Below are positions 25,820 to 36,921 of a stretch of DNA of 64,000 nt, piece after piece (position 1 is the first letter of the stretch; the number at the start of each line of letters is the position of its first letter). The notes under the pieces were generated by a model that ran no database searches, was not told where the DNA came from, and was given only the letters and a program-made list of their open reading frames with translations. Made by a program: the position numbers and the translations under genes. Source of the stretch: Gamsiella multidivaricata (taxonomy: Eukaryota; Mortierellomycota; Mortierellomycetes; Mortierellales; Mortierellaceae); the NCBI RefSeq assembly GCF_025024155.1, contig NW_026251735.1, positions 124,001 to 188,000 of the forward strand, read 5' to 3'.

Positions 25820-28800
25820 CTAGTCCGTAACCTCCATATAACGCTCCAAAAGGATTGACAGCGAGGGCAACGAGATGGGTTTCTAGAAAACACACAAACA
25901 AAAAAACAAAAAAAAGGAGTCGTTAGTAATCAGTTACTTTCATGCAGGACCCTCCAGACGCGTTCGGTTGATCTCAAGATACTTACCACCATCACATCGT
26001 CAAAGCCGCCACTCAATGCCTTTTCACGATCCTCGCCAATCTCTGCTGTCCAGTCGGCCGTTACAGCAACGATGCTTGCGGGTTGAGCTACCTCGGTCTT
26101 GGAGTCGCTGCTCTGTTTCCGTGAAGAGGAAGTACTTCCAGATTCTCGTCGTTTGGTCATGTCGGCCATGTCAGGGGGGCCAGCAAACCGCTCTGGTGAC
26201 CATGGACAGTTGTCATCCAGCCAGCTTTCGTTCAGGGTCTGCAAGAGCGGGGAGCCCTTGTTCTCGTGATGAACGGCTGAGGGGCCCCAGTAGGCGAGCT
26301 CTTTCTCGCGGATCAGCGTCGTTGCCTGGAAACCGCCCATGATGGGCATCTTCAGATCCATCAAGACCAGAGCGTGAATACCAGGAAGGAACATGTCGAC
26401 GGCCTCTTGGCCAGACCCTGCCTGATCGACCTTGGACACCCCTAGCTTCCTCAGCTGGTGAAAGAGTAGATTGCGATTGAAAGAGTTGTCGTCTACAATC
26501 AGCACACGCTTGCCGGACGCATTAAGAGATTGGATGCTGTCATTCGAAATGAGCGCTGGTCGTGCCATGCTTTTGATATTGATTGACCTGCGCTTCAGCA
26601 GACCTTTGGGTAGTCGATCAGATGCCTTGGATAGGGATTCAATCGATGAAGACAGAATTGGGCTGTCATTGCCATCCAGGGTGATCTTGGGCACAGACCC
26701 GTTCTTCTTTGCGAATCGGACATGGGAGGCCTGGGGGGCACTCGCGACTTTAGAGCTGCCGCTCTCCATGTCGCTTGTCGACTGCTGAGAGACGCTTCCA
26801 AGCTTGGGTGAGGCCGAGGCTGAAGAGGCTGAAGAGGCTGAAGAGGCTAAAGAGGTAGAGGAGGAAGAGGAGACAGCGCTTGAGCCTGTAGGCACGTTCT
26901 TGGAACCCACCGAAGGCAGAGTGGAAGCCCTCTTTGCCTCCTGGCGGTCAGGACTGCGCACGTTTGATGTGCATGACACAGATGTCGAAGACGCATTGGT
27001 CGTGCTCGGGCATGATTCGCCCTCGCTCACTTTCGCCTGGACTGTAACAACCTGCTTCTTGATGATGACGCCCAAGGCCCTTTCGGACACGGGTTTACGG
27101 CAGAGCGAGATCTGGTAGTACTGGCCGAGAGTCAACAGGGGTTCCTGTGCAACCGAGGGAGGGTGCCCAAAGGGATAAAACAGGATGATCGATGCTTGAC
27201 GAGCTTTTCCAATGCGCGCCTTGGCTCGAGTAATCAGCAGCTTCGACATCTTGACCAAGAATAGACGAGCGTGCTCCTGATCCGTGAGCAAAGTCTCGGA
27301 CTTTGATCGGTTCGTGGCGGGGCTCAGGTCGATCAGAAACACATCGCCAAAGCGGGCCATGGAATCGTCGGCGCTGAGATCAGTGTGCCATCCGCGGATG
27401 CATTCTTCATACGAAAGTCGACGGACGGCTTGTGCCTTCCAGCGTCCAGCGGCCGTGTTCCACAAAAAGTCCTCGAAATATCCGCACTGAGAATGCAAAT
27501 AATACTGTCTGTTAGAGAGAAAGGCGTGGTCCCGAGTTCGAAGGGTGATGTTGTTGGCGTTAGCTCGGGTCACCTCCGAAGGCTGCAACGTAAAGTAGTC
27601 CTTGGCCTGGTTCGGATCCTTAGGTGTTGCTGGGGTTAAGACCGGGGTCATCTTGATACCCGTCATCGACTCGTTCGTGGCCGAAGGAGTCGTGCTACGT
27701 GCAAGTCCTGGGGTGACGGGAAGCACAGGCGAGGACGGATCCATTTCCTGAACCATTCCAGCCTGAAATGCAGATGAAACCGTAACAACGTGGTCGTATC
27801 CGGGCGTGCGGAACGCGAGAAACTGCTTCTCCATCTTGATCACGAATCCGAACGTAGATCCAACGCCGAGCTGGCTAGTGACAAAGACAGAGCCGTTCAT
27901 GACTTCGACTAGATTCTTGACCAAAAAAAGGCCAAGGCCGGTCCCAGCCTCGTGCGTCTTGCAGGTGCCGCCCTCGACCTGGCTGAACTCGACAAACAGC
28001 TTGTCCTTTTGCTCATCGGCAATGCCTTTGCCAGTATCCTGAACCACAAACTCGACCGTCACTGTATCATCATCTTCCTCCTTCAATGAGACGCCAACGT
28101 TGACATAACCGACATCCGTAAACTGTAAGGAATGTAAATATATGTTAGAATAAAGAGCAGATTTCGGTTATGTCAAAGACTGTTCCAATTTTTTCAATCA
28201 CGTTACCTTGATGGCATTGGAGATTAGATTGCCCAAGACTTGTTTGATGATGCCAGGGTCAGCGCGGACCAACTCAGGGACCTGGGCGCTAAAGTCGACC
28301 AGGAGCTCAACTGTGCGGGTGCCAGAGAGTCCAGTCATCATTCTGGCGGTGTCGAGCACGAGGTCATGGAGGTTAAAGTTTTGGCTGCAATTGGTCATTT
28401 TGGCTGCCGAGACCTTGGAGACATCCAGCAGTGCGTTCAGGATGGTCAACAATGAGAGCGTCGAGGAGTGGAGCATCGACACGGTCGACTGCGCGCTTGA
28501 GCTGAGGGTGTGGTCGCTCATCAAGAGCTCGGTCCAGCCAATCAACGCAGCCAATGGAGTTCTTTGAGATTATAAAGGAAAGGAATGTGTCAGTCCGAAA
28601 CGCACAGGCGGATACATCGCGTTTGTGGAATGAGGCGTTTCAAAGTCGCATGTGAATACCGGTCATGTAAACACATACCTCAGTTCATGAGAGACAGACG
28701 AGACGACGCCGTCCTTGGACTTTGCATTGGCAACAGCAATATCTTTGAAAAGATTCGCGTCGCGCACACAGACCTCGACGCACCACTGATAGAGACACGT

Positions 28801-30251
28801 CATGGCGCTCAGGAACACCAATGCAATCCAATAGGCACCGAACCCTGCCCAGAGGCGAGCGGCTTCTTCCCCTGATAGTGTTGTGCTCTAACGATGATAA
28901 AGAGAGAAAGAGAAAAACGAGAGTAACAGCGTTAATGTTTGGATACTTTGGATACTTCAAAAGTAATGAATTTACTTTTTACACGATAGTTATGCAAACT
29001 TGCCTTGACCTTGGAACGGTATTCCTCAATTGAGTAACACAGAACAGCAACACAAGTAACCAAACCAACCCTGCGACCAACAAGCATTCCAGTCATCAAA
29101 GGTAATCCAAACAACAAGGTCGTCTCCAGACTGGGCCCGAGAAGAGACATGGACCGGGTCTGGAAGCTGAGGAAGACAAAGGCGAGGGCGAGGGAGAGAA
29201 TAAGGCCACAGAGACGAGTCGCGCCCGTTGCGCCCTGGACAGCAGGAAGGAAGAACAAGAGGAGCGAGCAGGCGGAGATAGAGACCTGTTTGTCGAAGAC
29301 CAGGCCGTAGACACATCCGAGGGAGGCAGCCATGAGCGAGACACTTTTGACCAAGAGAAACCTGACGAGGTTCTCAGATCCGACCTTGGTGGAGGCTGGA
29401 TGCTCTCTGAGCCATAGCAAGAAGGAGCCCAACCCAATTTGGCGAGGATGGATGCCCTGCATTGGGTCGGAGCTCTTGCTTGGGGTATAGAGGGGCGTAC
29501 TGATGCTGCCGCTGAAGCTGGCGCTACTACTCTGGCGACGAAACAAGTCGGGGACGCTGGAAGAAGTCGTTGACGAAAGAGACATAGAGCGAGGCACGTT
29601 CCTCTTGGAGGCCAGCGATGACTTTGACGCTAAAATAATAGAAAAGAGAAAAACAACAAATAGGCGTTAGCATACTCGCTCAGGGCATGGCACAGACAGC
29701 GGGAGGGGCGGCATTATCATCATCATGTCGTCGGAAATGCAATGGCTCATAAAATTATGTTTTATATTGTTCTCCAAGGAGAATGGCTTACCTTGCGGTG
29801 ATAGGCTTTGGTAAGAAGCAGTAGATGATGTAGATGACACCGAGGATATGGAAGATGAGGTGGATGAGCGGGACGCGGTGGAAAGGGCAGTAGGGTGTGA
29901 GGTGCTCGCGGAGGGCGTGGAGATTGAGGTAGTAGTAGTAGTAGTATTAGAAATAGAAGAAGCAGGAGGCCGTCTTGAACGCAGAGATGTGGTGTGTATT
30001 GAGTCAGCGGCAGAAAGAGAAGGAAAGTATTGGTCCTGCTGTTGCTGTTGCTGAGAGTGTGAATGGAGTTGGGACTCGTCGTCTGGCTCTATGCAGGTCG
30101 TGGTGGTGTTTGAGCTCTGTCGAGCCATTGCGGCAGCAGTGGATGTGCTTGTAGATGGGCCTGTGCTGGCGATCATGGTGTTGTTGGTTTCAACGCAGCT
30201 GCTGCTACTGCTACTCGCTTCTGGGCGGTCATTGACAAGATCCGGATCCAT
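25820..30251 (-). CDS. Membrane-bound hybrid histidine kinase
   Basis: Exons 30251-29792, 29629-29004, 28887-28679, 28561-28207, 28122-25987 and 25882-25820 give 1,282 residues. The Ser/Thr-rich N-terminus leads to six or seven membrane helices (about residues 190-400), an unrecognised sensor. The phosphoacceptor motif SHELRTPLA has its His at about 429, split by an intron. HATPase boxes are NLISNAIK (joined to FTD by splicing), DTGKGI and GTGLGL. The receiver starts VLIVDDNSFNR (about 1089), has phosphoacceptor Asp in LMDLKMP (about 1139) and AVTAD. Its conserved Lys-Pro comes only from the last exon (KPISLP). The intron after residue 362 most simply uses a GC donor. The start is the first in-frame ATG. 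The sensed stimulus is unknown. Confidence 0.9.
28888..29003 (-). other. Probable GC-AG intron
   Basis: On the minus strand the exon ends AAG and the intron begins GCAAGT, the classic non-canonical GC donor consensus. The acceptor is CGTTAG before AGCACA. A GT donor six bases upstream (AAG then GTCAAG) would also keep frame and would delete Val-Lys. Confidence 0.65.
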
Positions 30252-31187
30252 GTGCACACACGCGACGCCAGTTGGGTGTTGTGACAATGATGGTTGAGAG
30301 TAAACGGAGGGGGATGTAAAGCAAGGATGGTTGCGGAGAAAATAAAGTAGACGGTGGAGTTACGAGAAAGATCAGATAAAGAAAAAGAGAGTGTAGAAGA
30401 GGAGGGGGGAGGAACGATCGACGGCGGAGAGAAGATCAGCGGAGAGAGATCGGCGGAGAGTTTAGCGGAGTGTGACGAATGAAATGGGAGTAGGAAAGAA
30501 TGAAAGATCTGATATGGGAAATGGATTATGAATGAAGAAGAAAAAGAAAGGAGTGGCAGAAGGCAGCAATGCAAGGGCAGACCAGAATACAAAGAATAAA
30601 ATAAAAAAATCCGACAAGGGAAGAGAAAAGAAAAGGTGGGGCTGTAGAAAACAGAGAGTTAGTCGACATATTCATATTCATATTCGTATTCATCACCACT
30701 ACTACCGCTACTGCCGCTATTCAGCAACAAGCAGATATTACAGACATGCACATCAAGGGAATGATAATGATGGATATAGACAAACTCTTTTCAGCAACAT
30801 CAACCGGACTCAGCTCGACAGACAGCTTGACTGATAGACTGATATCTGCATCAACTGCAACTGCATCCAAGGAAAGCTCATTGACGTAGACTTTTGATGG
30901 ATGAGGAGGAGAGGAAAAGTGTGCAGTTAATGCCCTAGGATGGATATGAATACGAGACTCTTGTCTGTGTCCTCCTAGCATTACAGCTGCTGCTGTGCTG
31001 AGTCAAATCAAATACGCTGTGTGCTGTGTGCAAGAGAGAGAGAGACTGAGAGAGAGGAGGAGGAGGAGGGGGGGCATGCGTATTGAGAAGTGATATAAAT
31101 GCTGTGTGGTGTGTGTGGCAATTGTGGTGGTATGTCATTCCCGCCAACATACAGCTTTGGAGTGGGCGAGGGAGCCTGTGGTTGATT

Positions 31188-31215
31188 TGAATCATTGATT
31201 TGAATCAATGAATCA
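31188..31215. promoter_or_regulatory. Three close TGAATCA motifs
   Basis: TGAATCA occurs at 31188, 31201 and 31209 within 28 nt, partly as a direct repeat of TTGATTTGAATCA. It resembles bZIP (AP-1/Gcn4-like) sites but has A at the centre. It is about 0.94 kb upstream of the histidine kinase start. Confidence 0.3.
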
Positions 31216-33667
31216 AAAGGAGAAATGTTCGAATGTGTGTGTGCATGTATGTGCATGTGTGCGTGTGTGTCATGGGTGGATTTGTAAGATAGGGAGAGAA
31301 GCTTGGAGGCTTGCAAATTTTGTCAGGCGGAGGGTGTAATGTGGGTGGGATGTGGGGGGGGAAGAAGGAGGAGGGGAAGTGGAGAAGGAGGGGGGATGGG
31401 GGGCAGGGAAGAGCGCTGCAAGGGACTTACTGTGGATGTTGAGTGTGTGAAGATGATGAAGATGGGGATGAGAATGGGCGATGGAGAGGCAGGGGATGGA
31501 GGATGAAGAGGGATGGGGATGAGGATGGGAAATGGAGGGTGTGTGCTGGATTAGATGATCGACCGGGGGTGGATTATTGAAGAACAATATAAAAGCAGGT
31601 GTGTAAGTATATGAAATGCGTGTATGTGTTGCGTTGAATGGGGAAGAAGAGAAAAGCGAAAAAAATAAAAAGAAAGAGAGGGAGAGAAGAGTCTTTTCCC
31701 TCCTGCGTCTGTCAAATAAACTGCCCCCGCAGTCCGAACAGGCCGAGTGGAATTGAATACGCGATTGAATTGAATTAGATGTGCGGTGTCATCATCATCC
31801 TCGAGTCGAGGCAAGGCGGGCTGGAAACAAAACATATATAAGAAATGGGTGGCAAAAAGGCATTACTGAACTAGATTGATTATCAACCTATGCACTCAAT
31901 TCAATCCCGATCAAAAAATGAACGGGCACCACCGCCTCTACCGCCATCACCATCATTAAAGGATTCCCTTAATGCTTAATGCTCCCTGCTGTGCGTGTGT
32001 CTGCTCTCTTCATATTTATTATTATCTACCATACCACCGACCACCACTATTATACTATTATTACCATCATTCTATCTAAACCACCATGTTCACGTAGACA
32101 TCTGAGTATGAATGCCTAGGTGGCTGTATGAACGATGCTTTCCACTGATAAATGAAGTACATGTACCCTTCTCGATGGAGTAGAACAATATCCCCCCCCC
32201 TCTCCTTACCCCCTCACCCCCTTCCTCCGCTTGGACCCGTGAATGCTGTTGCCATGTTAACCAAAAGCGGGGTAGGCCTATGAGAACCGGCCGCCTGCCT
32301 GGATGATAGGGTAAGGGTCGAGAACCAGAAAAGAAACATCGACAACCTGACGATGATGCAAATGACGAAAGAGAACTACGCTAGCGTGTGGCGGCACAAA
32401 AAAAAAAAAAAAAAGGATACAAATCCCCCCAGAAACCAAATCATCCACGAGGCTGCCCCCAATTCGACAGACAAGCACTGCCAACTAACGCGCAGCTTGC
32501 CTCGGTCTACGGCTTCGTGGCTAAAAAGATGAGATAGCCCCAAAGAAACCTGCAAGAAGCTCTGTAGTCATCATAGCAACTGCAAGACCGGCATAGAATT
32601 CAAATCGAGAGACTACACAGACACCGGCAGCCAATTCAAGTCAAGACCAGGCAGAGACACATCGACATCAGACACGTATACGCACACGACGCATTCACGT
32701 CGAATATATAGAAATAGAAGAAAAGAGAAGACGGCCGGTCGTCTGTTCTTCTTTTTCTGAAAAAAGAAAAAAAAAGCAATGTTAATAATTGGATGTGCAG
32801 TGACATCATCGCCTAGAGCGCAATGCGCGTCATGATCATTGGCTGCAGCGGACTCTTTAGTCGAAAGAATTCAGTTGGACGAAACCGATGGGTTGGTTCC
32901 CCAGCAGACCCCAAGGAACCATTCACCGCCTACGACCGATCTGTCATTTCATCACAATACACAGGCCAACAGGCCAAGCTAAAAGATGACATTTTAAAAA
33001 ACAATAAAGCAGGACCACATTGTTGCCCACCCTTTCCCTTCCTCTCCAAGCCCGGCTGGGATGCCGCTAGTTCGTCGCTAGTCTTAAAAGCAAGCGTGTA
33101 TGTCTTAAAGGAACTAACTCCCACTAGGCTCCCTCCTTATTCCTAGTACCTACACCGGCTACCCTGCAGTCGCACTTGTAGATAATCACCATAAAAGAAA
33201 GTCATCCTTTCGTGGGAAACGAACGGGCAACAATGACGATAATAACACCCCTACTGCTTTGTCTAGTCCAGGACTTGCCACCCTTCGGCACGAACGACAA
33301 GTGTCTAAAATGGTAAAAAAATCCTCGACGCGTAGTCATCACAAAGCATTTGCGGATAGCACCTGTTTTTTTTGGCGCCATGAAACTAGCCTATCGTCTA
33401 CGCTACATTCACGACGAAGCTACAAACCATGAATGGCCTTGAAAAAGAAACCAAGAGAAGATAGCAAGTATGCATTGACAAAAAAAAAAAAGGTTAAGAC
33501 AAGTAACGGAGATAAACCAAATGGCCCTTTTTCGGCATGGCATCATATCAGACCCCTTTGCCTGTCAATCTTCAAACTCATACACGTCCTCGTATTCATA
33601 CATCCCGCACTGACTGCTACGCGCGCACTGCGAACAAATGAGCTAACTCATTACATATACCCCACCC

Positions 33668-33719
33668 ACACATACACACACACGCACAGAGAAAGAGAGA
33701 GAGAGAGAAAAGGAAAGAG

Positions 33720-33750
<31 letters not shown>

Positions 33751-33752
33751 AA
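33668..33752 (+). repeat. CA-rich then GA/GAAA purine microsatellite
   Basis: A CACACA stretch passes into a long GAGA/GAAA purine tract within the gene-free stretch. Confidence 0.85.
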
Positions 33753-34378
33753 GGTGGATGTGCTGTCAAGTTCGTTCATGATACTGTTCTAATAAGCCAA
33801 ATACCTTCAACAGGCGTCTAGTAATGGCCACTTTATCGTAATTATTTTGCTCCGCACCCATTTTACTCATTCCTTTATCGAATTCACGTCAGTGGAAGCG
33901 TGTCAGTGTCGTTCTTGTCTACCAAAGTGGAATTTAATCCCAACGGAATCGAATCCTTTGTACAGGGATATGTACCGGGAGGTCAGTCAGCATGCAATCC
34001 CTAATATGTGTCTCTCTTTCTCTCTTTCTCTCTCTTTCTCATCCCCCTTTATTCCTTACTCCCACAGATGATTGGAAAGCTTTTTTGTTTTTTGAGCATA
34101 CTGGGGGTACTCGCTGGGAAAAACGAAACTAGCGTGTTTTCAACAACACACAAAAAAAAAAAGCCTGGCCCTAAAAATGGCTAATTCAGTAGAGAGTCTT
34201 CCAGTTAGAATAACCGGGAATCAGCTGTAGGGATCAAGTCATTTTTTGCCGCTCTTAGGGGTTTTTTTTGTATTGACGATACTGTAGGCTCTCAGTCAAT
34301 GCGCGTAGAGATGCGTTTAGTGGTCTGTCCTCTTGATTCTTTTCTGACATGGCCCCCACATTGGGCCCGCGGGTCCAT

Positions 34379-34411
34379 TGAGTCTGCGCTACCACTGAGT
34401 CTGCGCTACCA
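34379..34411 (+). repeat. 17-nt direct duplication
   Basis: TGAGTCTGCGCTACCA appears twice back to back in the gene-free stretch, next to a GC-rich GGGCCCGCGGG segment. Confidence 0.75.
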
Positions 34412-35421
34412 TGGCTAGGAAACGCGCCTTTCTCTTTTTCTTTTCTAGATAATCTGTGTAAATTATCAGGGAAATGAAAAAAGGGTGCTTGCTACCTTGG
34501 AATTCGGCCTACGGACGTAGAGCTACTACATCATTTTACTCCATCACCATCCCCCCTTCCATGCATTCCTGCATCCTTGTAAGATAGATTTATATTTACA
34601 ATAGACTATTATAGGTATTTTAATAATAAAATAATAAAATAATAATCAATATTCATATTCACGTTCATATTCACCACGTTCACATTCCGTAGTCTATATC
34701 CGTCGTATATCTGCACGGGTTACCGGACGAAATATTGATAAAGGGAACTAATCATTTTTTGTGAGCGCTCTAACGGCTGCCCCGTCGTCGTCGCCGTCGT
34801 CTTCTTTTATTTTTTTCCCTCGATCTCCCTCATTAGACTATCTGCATCTCAGGTCCTCCTTTTTATTGCGTGCTCCTCATTACTAGTCTAGTATCGATCT
34901 AGGACCTGTTGACGACAATGATTGTAATCAGTTTAGCTCATAAAAAAAAAAAAAAAAAGATAAACCGGCTGGAGGTTCTCATCCCTGTCTGTAGTGGCTT
35001 TTTTTTTTTTTTTTTTTTTTTTTTTAGTTGGTGCCTGCGCCAAACCAAATAGGACAATTGCAAACGCATGTGGCCGCGGCGTTCAGGAGTAGAGGCAAGT
35101 CTAAGTAGGACCAAAAAAACAACAACAAAAAACAGATAGAGAGAGAGAGATCTGTCATATCATTATGACAGCACAAAGGTACATCCCCTCCTCCTCTCTC
35201 CCTCGGCTGCAACTTTAGTCACAAAAAACGACAGAGAAGGTTTCTCAGGTAGCTCTTTTTTTTTTTTCTTTGTGCAACAGTTCCGTGTACCTTATGCATG
35301 TAAACAGGCCACGCGTTCCCAAGGACCTGCCCTGCCCGTCTCTCTATCCCTCCTTCCCTCCCCTGACACAACCTTGACGACAGAATGCTTATTCCACAGT
35401 CTTTTATTTTGCGAGCAACAT

Positions 35422-36881
35422 CTACTGTCCTTCGGAGGCCTCAAATGCTGGCAGATCAAACATGAACGGGAATTGACCAAAATTCGCCTTGAACTCGAAT
35501 CCAATCCAATCTTCAAAAGATGAGCCCGTCAGGGTCTGGTCCCTCGAGAACGGACCCAATCTGCCTCCATTGACATCCGACCCATTCGCCCCGGGTTGCT
35601 CCCTCAGAATTGACAGAGGCCCACCCACGCCGCCGCCTCCGTCGACAACGGACACACAGGGATAGCAATCCAGGACATCGACCTCATTGAATGCCTGGCC
35701 AAGACATTCCCCATTGAGCGTGAAGAAGATCTCCCTCGACGCAAAGTCGACTCCACATCCGACCACGGACCCGGCCCTGAAGGGAGCCCCACGAGCACGC
35801 GCCTTCATCTTGCCCGACTGAGAGCGCGCATTGAGACTGGATCGGCTCGAGGACATAGAGAGGAAATCTCCACATTCGCCAGAGTAGCCATACGAGTTGG
35901 GTTTCCAGCCCAGGACGTCGGTCATTTTTTGGTCCGAACCACAAATTCCAACCATGATGGTTCTGCGTTCCAAAAAATAAAATAAAAAAAATAGAAAATA
36001 ATACAAAAGGATCGAAAAATGATAAACGTCAGATGTCATGCATGCGACTCACTAGCGCTACTGCGTCGTCAGTTCATTTAGTTGCATGCAGCCAGAAAAG
36101 AAAATAAATTAGATCAGGCCCGTTACCCTAGTGCTGTTGCAGGCATGTACAGGATCGTGATCTCAAAGTAGAACACATCTCTGTCGCGCGGAGACACCTT
36201 CGGTCCTCGGATACATCCCGCATCCTTGCCTACACGTCCGGTATTCATGACATAGTAGTGTCAGTCGTTATGAGAAATCGTAAGAGGTGGCCCAAATATA
36301 ACTAATACGCGCATAGAAAACAAAAAAAAAAAAAAGAAGAGAATAGAAACCTACCGCTCGCAATGACAGAAAGACCGTCATTAAGAATATGGAAGACCTT
36401 GTCATTCCTTGCACCGTTGTTCCATGTAAGCATGGTTGGGGGCCGGGGTGGTTTCAAGGTGATCTTCTATCAATCGCAAACATACGCATACCAGCTATTC
36501 GCATGAGTATCAAATCCGATAGAGATTATTTTTTTCCTCCTCAAGCACTCGACCATGATGAAGTTCCTTTACCTTCCTATACTCGACAATGTTGAACAAG
36601 AACGTCTGGTCGCCAAAGTTGGCATTGATCACTGTCCCCGCATGGGAGAGACCAACGGCCGGGTACAGAAGAATCGTATCCTTGATGAACTTGAAAGCGA
36701 CGCCCATCATGTCTCCGTTCAACGTGAAGAACACTGTGCCGCTTAAAAAGTTGACCCCGCACCCGACAACGTCTTCTTCATGGTACTTGTCCGCAAACTC
36801 AATCGTTTGCTTACCGTTGCCGAAATACAGGCATCCATCGTTGCTGTGATAGCCCCACGAGTTCAGGTCCCATCCTATCGT

Positions 36882-36921
<40 letters not shown>

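Larger units (their letters stand above)
30252..35421. other. 5.2-kb stretch without a credible gene
   Basis: Between the start of the histidine kinase and the 3' end of the EH-SPRY gene no ORF longer than about 140 codons exists, and none shows a domain or good codon pattern. The first 1.6 kb is CT-rich on the minus strand, like a long 5' leader of the histidine kinase. From about 31.8 kb onward it is AT-rich mixed sequence with simple repeats, an A17 tract near 34,942 and a T tract near 35,002-35,025. No tRNA, rRNA, LTR or transposase was recognised. It may be extended regulatory sequence, UTR exons, a non-coding RNA or decayed DNA. Confidence 0.5.

Noticed and set aside
25930..25986. Stop at 25930 as the end of the histidine kinase
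   Set aside because: The strong GTGGTAAGT donor and the following KPISLP exon restore the conserved receiver C-terminus, so the read-through end is better seen as retained intron.
31270..31587. His/Pro/Ser-rich minus-strand ORF as an upstream exon of the histidine kinase
   Set aside because: It is simply a translated CT-rich leader with no in-frame splice link to 30251.
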